DNA of 5,922 nt from Paracoccaceae bacterium (GTDB taxonomy: Bacteria; Pseudomonadota; Alphaproteobacteria; Rhodobacterales; Rhodobacteraceae): positions 1 to 5,922 of the forward strand of contig SPLB01000233.1 of assembly GCA_004566265.1 (NCBI GenBank), read 5' to 3'. Position numbers and translations under genes: made by a program. The notes beneath the pieces were generated by a model, which saw nothing but the letters and a program-made list of their open reading frames with translations, did no database searches and had not been told where the DNA came from. Shown here one piece after another: positions 1-5,289 of the stretch (within the stretch, counting starts at the first letter, position 1; each line of letters opens with the position of its first letter).

Positions 1-1127
1 ATCTCGGCGGTGATGTCTTCAAACAGGAACGCAATGGCCCCATCGGGATGCGGACGGCCAGAAACAGAATAGACCGAACCAGACGGGAGAGACCAGGTTT
101 CCTGATACCGCCCTTCAGAAGCGGCCTCCAGAAGATCGTCCATCTGGTGGCGCCAGCTCGAGTAATTTTTCGGTTCCGGCAGCATGCGCTGATCCCGAAG
201 GCGATCGAAGAACGTCATCATGCTGGGACGAGAGCTGAGAAAGCTTGCAGGCAGCGCGGTCAGGTCAATCAGCACCGGGTTAAACAGCACCAACTGACGA
301 TTGCGATCAAAAATAGCGAGTCCGATAGACAATTGAGCGAAGGTTTTGGCGAGCGTTTGAACAAAATTGCGCTGGGCAATCTCTGCGTCGACAACGGCAT
401 TCACGTCCATGGCGTGGCACAGCCAACCGGCCTCGGTTTCGGTAGCAGAAACATTATACCAGAGCTTTTTGTCGGTATCTGGCAGCACAATCGGGGTGCG
501 TTCAGCTTTGCCGCTGCTCATCGGAGCGTCCAGATCCGGAAAGAGCGGCACAGAGACAGTGCTGTTGCGGCCGCGGATTTTCTGGTTGAGCCGATCGTAG
601 GCCAGATTGGTCCAGGTCACGCACGAATCTTCGGATTGAAGCCACACGGGGTAGGGTGCTTGATGAACGGCCGCGCGCAGGGTGGTTAGTTCTTGATTGA
701 CCGCGGCATGTTCTTCCTCTGCTTCGGAACGGCGCAGTTGGACGCGTGTAATGCCGTCAATCCATTCGCAATGGGCCTCGCGGTTGTCCGCATCATCGGT
801 GCCGGCAACGGTGAGGTGGCCGACATCTTTGATGAAGCCCGGCGACTGTGGCAGGCCGGGATAGCTGCGCAGCAGTCTGTCGCGCAACGTGGCCCAGTTG
901 GCCTGGTCAACCGGGTCGCCCAAAAACCGCCGTGCGCCAGTGGACCATCCAATTAGGGTCTGATCGTCGAACAAAAACACTGCATCGGTGCGGCCATCTG
1001 TGACCAGCAGTTCCTGTTCGGGGCCGCGATTGCGGGGCTGTGGGGAGAGAAACCACACCGCAATTGCAGCACTGACAAAACAAAGGCTTGCCAATATGAA
1101 CCATTCCATCGACAAATTTCCCAGCAT
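1..1127 (-). CDS. PAS-domain sensor protein, probable histidine kinase (N-terminal part, truncated by window edge)
   Basis: The minus-strand frame is open for 375 codons from an ATG at 1127 to the left edge. The start follows a GAGG ribosome site (1137-1134) by 6 bases. Residues 8-28 form one membrane anchor (WFILASLCFVSAAIAVWF). Residues about 45-130 look like a degenerate PAS domain, and about 133-152 are a charged helical linker. Residues about 153-245 look like a second PAS domain. Residues about 255-373 resemble the PAS_7 family: the stretch around FAQLSIGLAIFDRNRQL, then ETWSLPSGSVYSVSGRPHPDG, ending in FEDITAE. That ending usually leads into a HisKA/HATPase kinase core, which would lie outside the window, so kinase activity is inferred. 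It probably senses a cytoplasmic ligand or redox signal. It lies 83 bp after regB on the same strand, with a CtrA-type box in the gap, so it may have its own promoter. Confidence 0.85.
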   Translation of the reverse strand, partial: MLGNLSMEWFILASLCFVSAAIAVWFLSPQPRNRGPEQELLVTDGRTDAVFLFDDQTLIGWSTGARRFLGDPVDQANWATLRDRLLRSYPGLPQSPGFIKDVGHLTVAGTDDADNREAHCEWIDGITRVQLRRSEAEEEHAAVNQELTTLRAAVHQAPYPVWLQSEDSCVTWTNLAYDRLNQKIRGRNSTVSVPLFPDLDAPMSSGKAERTPIVLPDTDKKLWYNVSATETEAGWLCHAMDVNAVVDAEIAQRNFVQTLAKTFAQLSIGLAIFDRNRQLVLFNPVLIDLTALPASFLSSRPSMMTFFDRLRDQRMLPEPKNYSSWRHQMDDLLEAASEGRYQETWSLPSGSVYSVSGRPHPDGAIAFLFEDITAE

Positions 1128-1173
1128 TTTGCGCCTCACTTGGTCTGTCTTGGGCCATATTTCGCCACAAAGG

Positions 1174-1188
1174 TTAAATCATACTTAA
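1174..1188 (-). promoter_or_regulatory. Candidate CtrA-binding box (TTAA-N7-TTAAC)
   Basis: On the minus strand the bases read TTAAGTATGATTTAAC (1188-1173), an exact match to the full CtrA consensus TTAA-N7-TTAAC known from alphaproteobacteria. It lies 46 bp upstream of the PAS-protein start, in the only AT-rich patch of the spacer. Such boxes commonly overlap the -35 region of CtrA-activated promoters. No good -10 hexamer is obvious downstream, so activation and repression are both possible. A GANTC site (GAATC, 1205-1209) lies 16 bp further upstream, but that motif is common by chance. Confidence 0.55.
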
Positions 1189-1210
1189 TTGGTTTCTGGA
1201 AAGTGAATCC

Positions 1211-2629
1211 TCAGATCTGAATAGGTCTATTTTCACCTCTTGGCACAGGGGTTTCTCCGGTTTCGGCATCCACTTTTGCACGCGGCCACTTAACCAGAAC
1301 CACCGCCCCGGATTGCTCTGATCGGAGATCTCTGGTTACCAGATCCTGCCCTGAATCTTTTGCATTTGCAAAACTCAACTTCGCGCCACTGCGTTCAAGC
1401 AGCGTTTTGGCTATAAAAAGACCGAGTCCCATGCCGTCATAGCCGGGGCGTTCGCTGCGCTCAATTTCTGACGGGCGGCGACGCATGAATGGATCACCAA
1501 GCCGTCCACTAATTTGGCTGGAAAACCCTGCTCCGTCATCACTGATTCGAATCCAGATGTGATCCTTGTTCCAGTGGATTTCGACCCAGACATTGCCGCG
1601 CGCAAAATCAACGGCGTTCTGGATTAGATTGCGCAGGCCGTGAATGATTTCAGGTTTACGCAGGATGCTTGGCTGTTCGCCAAGCTTTCCGTCCATGGGA
1701 TGTTCCGAGATATGGATCAGTTTGCCACGATCCATATGCGGTTCCGCGGCTTCATCAATCAATGCGGACGCCGGGGTCTGGCGCATATGAAGGTCATCCT
1801 TGCCGATTCGTCCCATGGACCGCAGAATGTCGCGGCAGCGGTCCGCCTGATCGCGTATCAGGTTTGCGTCTGCGCGCAAATCCGGATGGTCTTCCAATTC
1901 GTCAATAAGCTCTGCGCTGGTCAGTTTGATGGTGGCAAGCGGTGTGCCCAGCTCGTGCGCAGCGGCCGCAACGACCCCACCCAGATCGGTGAGCTTTTGT
2001 TCGCGCGCGAGCGCCATTTGGGTGGCAACAAGCGCGTCGGACATAGAGCGGATCTCGGCATTGATCCGATAGGAATACACACCAATAAACAGAATGGCGA
2101 TGACAATAGCCGCCCAGTTTCCAAAGAGAAACAGATCCGGCATGGCAACAACGAGACCTGTCGCAGTCATCAGCGGCAAGTGATACGGCATAAGCAGTGT
2201 GACAAGGAGAATGGCAAGCGTGCCAATCACTGTGGTTGACCAAAGCCCCATAACAGAGGCTGAAATTGTCACCGGCCCCAGAAGAAGTAGGGCAAAGGGA
2301 TTATTTAAGCCTCCTGTCATGAACAACAGGAATGCCAGTTGCAACAGGTCAAAGACCAACATCAGGTGGATTTGCGGTCCACTCAGGCGTTTGTTCATGG
2401 GGAAAATGAACAGCGCGATAATGTTGCTCAGGGCAGAAACGCCAATTGCCAGATAGCAGGGCAACGCGTGGATTTGCAGATCAAAGATGCTTTGTGCAGC
2501 CCAGAGGGCAGACAGTTGTCCAAAAATCGCTGCCCAACGTAGCAGAATCTGCGTACGAAGCCTTATCCAATGGCTACGTTCCTGTCCATGCAACAGCCCA
2601 TCCATTGGGCCGGGGCTGTTTTGGGTCAT
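1211..2629 (-). CDS. regB: Redox sensor histidine kinase RegB/PrrB
   Basis: 472 residues; Rhodobacter RegB/PrrB are about 460. Six membrane segments lie near residues 28-46, 55-77, 86-104, 110-128, 130-148 and 168-187. The conserved quinone-binding heptapeptide GGLNNPF is at 106-112. The phosphorylated histidine is His225 in AAAAHELGTPLATIKL, and the redox-active cysteine is Cys265 in DQADRCRDIL; both match the R. capsulatus numbering. The ATPase domain shows the N-box (NLIQNAVDFA, Asn338), DDGAGF (364-369) and GMGLGLF (399-405). In the known system RegB autophosphorylates under reducing conditions and passes phosphate to RegA; oxidised quinone or a Cys265 disulfide lowers activity. The frame is open upstream to 2938, but that stretch lies over senC and is unlike RegB, so the ATG at 2629 is chosen; GGGAG sits 11 bases before it. 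Divergent from senC-regA. Confidence 0.97.
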   Translation of the reverse strand: MTQNSPGPMDGLLHGQERSHWIRLRTQILLRWAAIFGQLSALWAAQSIFDLQIHALPCYLAIGVSALSNIIALFIFPMNKRLSGPQIHLMLVFDLLQLAFLLFMTGGLNNPFALLLLGPVTISASVMGLWSTTVIGTLAILLVTLLMPYHLPLMTATGLVVAMPDLFLFGNWAAIVIAILFIGVYSYRINAEIRSMSDALVATQMALAREQKLTDLGGVVAAAAHELGTPLATIKLTSAELIDELEDHPDLRADANLIRDQADRCRDILRSMGRIGKDDLHMRQTPASALIDEAAEPHMDRGKLIHISEHPMDGKLGEQPSILRKPEIIHGLRNLIQNAVDFARGNVWVEIHWNKDHIWIRISDDGAGFSSQISGRLGDPFMRRRPSEIERSERPGYDGMGLGLFIAKTLLERSGAKLSFANAKDSGQDLVTRDLRSEQSGAVVLVKWPRAKVDAETGETPVPRGENRPIQI

Positions 2630-2738
2630 GTGACATTCACTCCCATTGAAACTCGCGCGCACATTGTTAGGTCTGGCGGTGAGACGACACAAGCCGCTGC
2701 ACAGCACGGATGAGTGCACCACCCTGGAGGAGTCTGTC
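2630..2738. promoter_or_regulatory. Divergent regB / senC-regA promoter region
   Basis: This 109-bp spacer must hold the start signals for both directions. A loose RegA-type site, GCGGT-GAGAC-GACAC (2676-2690), matches the reported GCGRC-N5-GYCGC consensus at 7 of 10 positions. For regB, TTGTGT (2693-2688) and TAACAA (2670-2665) on the minus strand are 17 bp apart and flank that site, but both are weak hexamers. For senC a TTGAAA (2646-2651) has no good -10 partner. Weak core promoters with an activator site between them would fit autoregulation by RegA, as reported in Rhodobacter, but the individual sites are tentative. Confidence 0.45.
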
Positions 2739-3356
2739 ATGAAATCAACCCTTGCCATCTTTGCCACCGTCGGCGTGATCGCCGTGCTGGGCGGGACGTG
2801 GTACGCGACCCAACGCGACGCAGACCGCTTTGCTGAATGCCGCGCAAGTGCTGTGGCGGGGGGCTCAGGTGCAATTGGCGGGCCGTTTGAATTGGTGAAT
2901 GCCAAGGGCGAAACCGTCACCGACACGGATGTCATCACGGAACCGTCGCTGCTCTATTTCGGTTTTACCTTCTGTCCGGATGTCTGTCCGCTGGACACCA
3001 GTCGCAATGCGGAAGCCGTCGACCTGCTGACTGAACGTGGTTACAGCGCGACACCTGTTTTCATCTCGATTGACCCTGAGCGCGACACGCCCGAGGTGGT
3101 GGGCGATTACGCGTATAACCTGCATGAAAAGATGATTGGTCTTACCGGGTCCCCTGAACAGGTCAAGGCGGCAAGTCAGGCGTATCGCACTTATTACAAA
3201 AAACAGGACAGCGAAGATCAGGACTATTACCTGGTCGATCACACCACGATGACCTACCTCGTTTTGCCCGAACATGGCTTTGTTGAGTTCTTCCGTCGGG
3301 ATGTCACGCCGACCGAAATGGCAGAGGCTGTGGCCTGTTTCGCGGATAGAATCTGA
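2739..3356 (+). CDS. senC: SenC/PrrC, Sco1-family copper protein for cytochrome oxidase assembly
   Basis: 205 residues. An uncleaved N-terminal anchor (about 4-20) is followed by a periplasmic thioredoxin-like fold. The Sco1 copper ligands are visible: Cys79 and Cys83 in TFCPDVCPLD, and His168 in YLVDHTTMTYL. Family segments include LLYFGFTFCPDVCP and FISIDPERDTPEVV. Sco proteins carry copper to the CuA or CuB site of cytochrome oxidase and can reduce thiols. In Rhodobacter, SenC/PrrC is needed for cbb3 oxidase activity and affects RegB signalling. The start is the ATG preceded by GGAGGAG (2727-2733). An upstream in-frame ATG at 2646 would add 31 residues, lacks a ribosome site and breaks the anchor, so it is rejected. 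Two further cysteines, Cys34 just after the anchor and Cys200 near the C terminus, are not copper ligands of the family. regA follows after 91 bp. Confidence 0.95.
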   Translation: MKSTLAIFATVGVIAVLGGTWYATQRDADRFAECRASAVAGGSGAIGGPFELVNAKGETVTDTDVITEPSLLYFGFTFCPDVCPLDTSRNAEAVDLLTERGYSATPVFISIDPERDTPEVVGDYAYNLHEKMIGLTGSPEQVKAASQAYRTYYKKQDSEDQDYYLVDHTTMTYLVLPEHGFVEFFRRDVTPTEMAEAVACFADRI

Positions 3357-3378
3357 GAAGTGTCGCATGCGCGGGCAT

Positions 3379-3410
3379 TTGACCTTGGCGCTTTTCCGAC
3401 GATATATCGT
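3379..3410 (+). promoter_or_regulatory. Putative regA promoter with overlapping 12-bp palindrome
   Basis: TTGACC (3379-3384) is followed after 18 bases by TATATC (3403-3408), or after 17 by ATATAT (3402-3407). This is a plausible sigma70-type pair 38-40 bp before the regA start. The perfect palindrome ACGATATATCGT (3399-3410) covers the -10 region, where an operator could sit. The site would let regA be transcribed separately from senC. The hexamers are only moderately good and no experimental start is known here. Confidence 0.4.
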
Positions 3411-3447
3411 GTCAGCACGCTAATTTTGCAGTCTAAAGGACATGGTC

Positions 3448-4002
3448 ATGGCAGATGCCGATCTCCACGAACTGGGCGAAGACCGGTCGCTTCTTTTGGT
3501 TGACGACGACGAACCCTTTTTGCGCCGCCTGGCTAAGGCCATGGAGAAGCGCGGTTTCGACGTTGAAACCGCCGGATCTGTCGCGGAGGGTCAGGCGATT
3601 GCGACGGCCCGCCCGCCCTCCTATGCTGTGGTTGATTTGCGCCTAGAGGACGGAAATGGGCTGGATGTGGTCGAGGTCCTGCGGGAAAACCGTCCCGACA
3701 GCCGCGTTGTTGTTCTTACAGGCTATGGCGCGATTGCCACGGCTGTGGCTGCGGTAAAGATCGGGGCAACAGATTACCTGTCCAAACCGGCTGACGCGAC
3801 AGATATTATGAACGCGCTTCTGGCCAATGGGGACGAACTGCCACCGCCGCCAGAGAACCCGATGAGCGCAGATCGGGTGCGTTGGGAGCATATCCAGCGC
3901 ATTTATGAGCTTTGTGATCGCAATGTGTCCGAGACGGCGCGTCGCTTGAACATGCATCGCCGCACATTACAGCGTATTCTCGCAAAACGCAGCCCGAAAT
4001 AG
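3448..4002 (+). CDS. regA: Redox response regulator RegA/PrrA
   Basis: 184 residues from the second ATG, the same length as R. capsulatus RegA and R. sphaeroides PrrA. The receiver domain (about 13-125) has the acidic pocket DDDE (19-22), phosphoacceptor Asp63 in YAVVDLRLEDG, Thr91 and Lys113. A four-proline hinge (132-135) precedes a Fis-type helix-turn-helix domain (about 146-184) with SETARRLNMHRRTLQRIL as the recognition element. RegA phosphorylated by RegB activates or represses photosynthesis, respiratory oxidase, carbon-fixation, nitrogen-fixation and hydrogenase genes in purple bacteria; the regulon in this organism cannot be read from the window. The ribosome site AAAGGA (3435-3440) is 7 bases before the ATG at 3448 but only 1 base before the in-frame ATG at 3442, so the inner start is chosen. 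It ends 3 bp before the convergent HD-hydrolase gene. Confidence 0.97.
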   Translation: MADADLHELGEDRSLLLVDDDEPFLRRLAKAMEKRGFDVETAGSVAEGQAIATARPPSYAVVDLRLEDGNGLDVVEVLRENRPDSRVVVLTGYGAIATAVAAVKIGATDYLSKPADATDIMNALLANGDELPPPPENPMSADRVRWEHIQRIYELCDRNVSETARRLNMHRRTLQRILAKRSPK

Positions 4003-4005
4003 CTT

Positions 4006-4602
4006 CTATAGCTGCTTCAAGAGCGCTTCGTGACGGACGACGAAGTCCCGGCGCACCTCGACCGGGGGGCGCAGATGAATGTCGAGCCCCTTGATCAGCT
4101 CTGAATCGGGGCGGCCAAAGAACTTGGTGGCTTCGCCTTCGGAAAACCCCGCAATCTGCACGGCTTCCATCCAGGCCGAGATATTGTCAGCCCGTTTGAT
4201 CTGCGCTTTGATCGTTTTTGGCAGGATCGCAGGCAGGCCAAACCGCAAATGGATCGCCGCTATGAGTTTTTGGTCCAACTCTCCATAACCCGGCCCAACA
4301 GCGGCTTTGACCGGTGAAATCATATCCCCGATCACATATTCCGGCGCATCATGCAGAAGTGCGGCCAGCTGCCATTTTACAGGTGCCTTGGGGTGTTTCC
4401 GGGTGAAAAGTTCCTCAACCAGCAGCGAATGCTCCGCCACGGAGTAGGCAAAATCGCCCCGAGTTTGTCCATTCCAGCGCGCCACAAAGGCAAGACCATG
4501 GGCAATATCTTCAATTTCAATGTCAACAGGGGTCGGGTCCAGAAGGTCCAGTCTGCGACCTGACAACATACGCTGCCAGGCACGAGGCGTTTTAGGGGGC
4601 AT
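4006..4602 (-). CDS. HD-domain hydrolase, YfbR-like (putative 5'-nucleotidase/phosphohydrolase)
   Basis: 198 residues, cytoplasmic, no signal peptide. The metal-binding HD signature is complete: His58 in YSVAEHSLLVEEL, His84-Asp85 in LAALLHDAPEYVIGD, and Asp139 in IKRADNISAWMEA. Glu88 in the DAPE segment is another likely active-site residue. This pattern is typical of the COG1896 group, whose E. coli member YfbR removes phosphate from deoxynucleoside monophosphates. The substrate here is not shown by the sequence. The start ATG at 4602 has only a weak purine stretch (GGAC) before it. The gene is convergent with regA and divergent from the small exported protein, so it is probably a separate transcription unit rather than part of the redox operon. 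Motif placement makes the family assignment secure, the reaction less so. Confidence 0.88.
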   Translation of the reverse strand: MPPKTPRAWQRMLSGRRLDLLDPTPVDIEIEDIAHGLAFVARWNGQTRGDFAYSVAEHSLLVEELFTRKHPKAPVKWQLAALLHDAPEYVIGDMISPVKAAVGPGYGELDQKLIAAIHLRFGLPAILPKTIKAQIKRADNISAWMEAVQIAGFSEGEATKFFGRPDSELIKGLDIHLRPPVEVRRDFVVRHEALLKQL

Positions 4603-4684
4603 AGAATCGTCCGTCGTTACAAATGCCGGTTCAGGGTTAGCAATCTACCCGTTCGTGGCTGGTCCTATACGAAGGATCACGGCG

Positions 4685-4774
4685 ATGCACGGTCTATTGA
4701 GGCTCATGTGTCTTGACGTTGTGCGGATCACCTACATCTCCTTTTATGTGGCACAGTTCACTGAAGGGGCGTAG
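4685..4774 (+). CDS. Possible 29-codon leader ORF (tentative)
   Basis: An ATG follows the ribosome-like AAGGA (4672-4676) by 8 bases and opens 29 codons starting MHGLLRLMCL and ending VAQFTEGA. It stops 56 bp before the small exported protein gene. The stop codon sits in the loop of a GGGG-N6-CCCC hairpin (4766-4779). The peptide is hydrophobic and resembles nothing recognised. Its own ribosome site lies in a predicted stem (GGTCC 4661-4665 with GGATC 4674-4678). It could be a translated leader, or chance, since an ORF this short is expected by accident. Confidence 0.2.
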   Translation: MHGLLRLMCLDVVRITYISFYVAQFTEGA

Positions 4775-4823
4775 TCCCCAAGTTCGGACCGCTCCTTTCG
4801 GGATCTCAACAGACCGGAAAGGA
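4766..4823 (+). promoter_or_regulatory. Structured leader that can sequester the ribosome site of the small exported protein
   Basis: Two potential hairpins precede the gene. The first is GGGG (4766-4769) with CCCC (4776-4779) around a 6-base loop. The second pairs TCCTTTC (4793-4799) with GAAAGGA (4817-4823), 7 perfect base pairs. Two more G-C pairs (4800-4801 with 4814-4815) extend it across a single bulged G. The 3' arm is the ribosome-binding sequence itself, so folding would block translation initiation. It does not match any riboswitch class I can recall. An RNA thermometer, a protein-bound leader or simple tuning are all possible. Confidence 0.45.
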
Positions 4824-4830
4824 AAGAACG

Positions 4831-5145
4831 ATGTTTAAACGTCTTTTTGCAGTAGCTCTTGTATTCGGCATGGCGTCTATCGCGCCGCCCGCCTTTGCGA
4901 ATGGTTGCGCTTTGCGCAAAGTCATAACAGACCGGTTGAGCGAGAAATACAACGAGGCGCTGAGCTCAGCAGGCCTGCAAACCGGACATCAAACTGGCAC
5001 AATGTTGGAAATCTGGACGTCCAATGAAACCGGGACGTTTACGGTGTTGGTTACCCATCCCACCGGTGTCAGCTGTGTGGTTGCAACCGGTGAGGACTAT
5101 TTTAACGCTGTTCCAGCGGTGGTTCCGCCCGGTATTCCGGGCTGA
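4831..5145 (+). CDS. Small exported protein of unknown function
   Basis: 104 residues. A clear Sec signal peptide (MFKRLFAVALVFGMASIAPPAFA) ends in AFA, predicting cleavage after Ala23 and a mature periplasmic protein of about 81 residues. The mature part has a helical segment (about 27-47), then an aromatic beta-rich core with LEIWTSNETGTFTVLVTHPTG and SCVVATGEDYF, and a Pro/Gly-rich tail (VPPGIPG). Two cysteines, Cys26 and Cys82, could form a disulfide that ties the N terminus to the core. The core resembles small uncharacterised exported proteins common in Rhodobacterales, a resemblance recalled from memory rather than searched. No catalytic motif is visible. The ribosome site AAAGGAAAG lies directly upstream, inside a possible hairpin. 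ahcY follows after 144 bp, so joint transcription is possible but the long gap suggests otherwise. Confidence 0.85.
   Translation: MFKRLFAVALVFGMASIAPPAFANGCALRKVITDRLSEKYNEALSSAGLQTGHQTGTMLEIWTSNETGTFTVLVTHPTGVSCVVATGEDYFNAVPAVVPPGIPG
5127..5142 (+). other. GC-rich hairpin at the 3' end of the small exported protein gene
   Basis: GCCCGG (5127-5132) and CCGGGC (5137-5142) form a perfect 6-bp stem with a TATT loop in the last codons of the gene, ending 3 bases before the end of the stop codon. No T-tract follows, so it is not a standard intrinsic terminator. It could protect the 3' end of the message or simply reflect the Pro-Gly codons. Confidence 0.35.
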
Positions 5146-5236
5146 TTGTGCGGATGCCGTTGTAGAGTGGAAATAAGTGTCCCAGAACAAACACGAATTG
5201 AATTCTCTGCCGTGAAGTTCGTTGCTTGGTAACCAC

Positions 5237-5276
5237 ACCGGTGATAGGCCGGTCCGCAAGTGCATCTTGCAACCGG
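5237..5276 (+). promoter_or_regulatory. ahcY 5' leader with mutually exclusive hairpins
   Basis: The central CCGGT (5249-5253) can pair either with the upstream ACCGG (5237-5241, 7-base loop) or with the downstream ACCGG (5272-5276). The downstream option encloses a second perfect stem, GCAAG (5256-5260) with CTTGC (5266-5270), around a TGCAT loop. The longer hairpin ends 3 bases before the ribosome site GGAG (5280-5283) of ahcY. Competing stems beside a start site are a layout used by riboswitches. The sequence does not show the known SAH-riboswitch core as I remember it, so ligand control is speculative. Confidence 0.35.
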
Positions 5277-5289
5277 AACGGAGAAAAAT

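Noticed and set aside
48..689. 213-codon open frame on the plus strand
   Set aside because: It is antisense to the PAS sensor protein, whose frame is open from 1127 to the edge with a membrane segment and PAS_7-like sequence.
1640..2239. 199-codon open frame on the plus strand
   Set aside because: It is a shadow of regB, which carries all kinase motifs on the opposite strand.
2630..2938. N-terminal extension of RegB to an ATG at 2938
   Set aside because: The extra 103 residues overlap senC, are low-complexity and unlike RegB. The ATG at 2629 gives the family length and places His225 and Cys265 at the standard numbers.
2865..3368. 167-codon open frame on the minus strand
   Set aside because: It is antisense to senC, with no motif and no plausible ribosome site.
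3442..3447. Earlier regA start at 3442
   Set aside because: AAAGGA ends only 1 base before it. The ATG at 3448 has 7-base spacing and gives the 184-residue family length with Asp63.
4000..4015. Bidirectional terminator between regA and the HD hydrolase
   Set aside because: Only a very short AGC/GCT pairing exists and there is no T-tract on either strand. The two stop codons are practically back to back.
4634..4678. tRNA-like or structured RNA gene in the HD-hydrolase/exported-protein spacer
   Set aside because: Two small imperfect stems are present (GGGTTAG with CTACCC; GGTCC with GGATC), but no cloverleaf, T-loop or acceptor stem.
4713..4738. Promoter TTGACG / TACATC for the small exported protein
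   Set aside because: The -35-like hexamer is good, but the spacing to TACATC is 14 bp and to the next AT-rich hexamer 23 bp, both poor for sigma70.
5146..5289. Canonical SAH riboswitch before ahcY
   Set aside because: The conserved core sequences and the pseudoknot arrangement as I recall them are not visible. Only generic competing stems are present.
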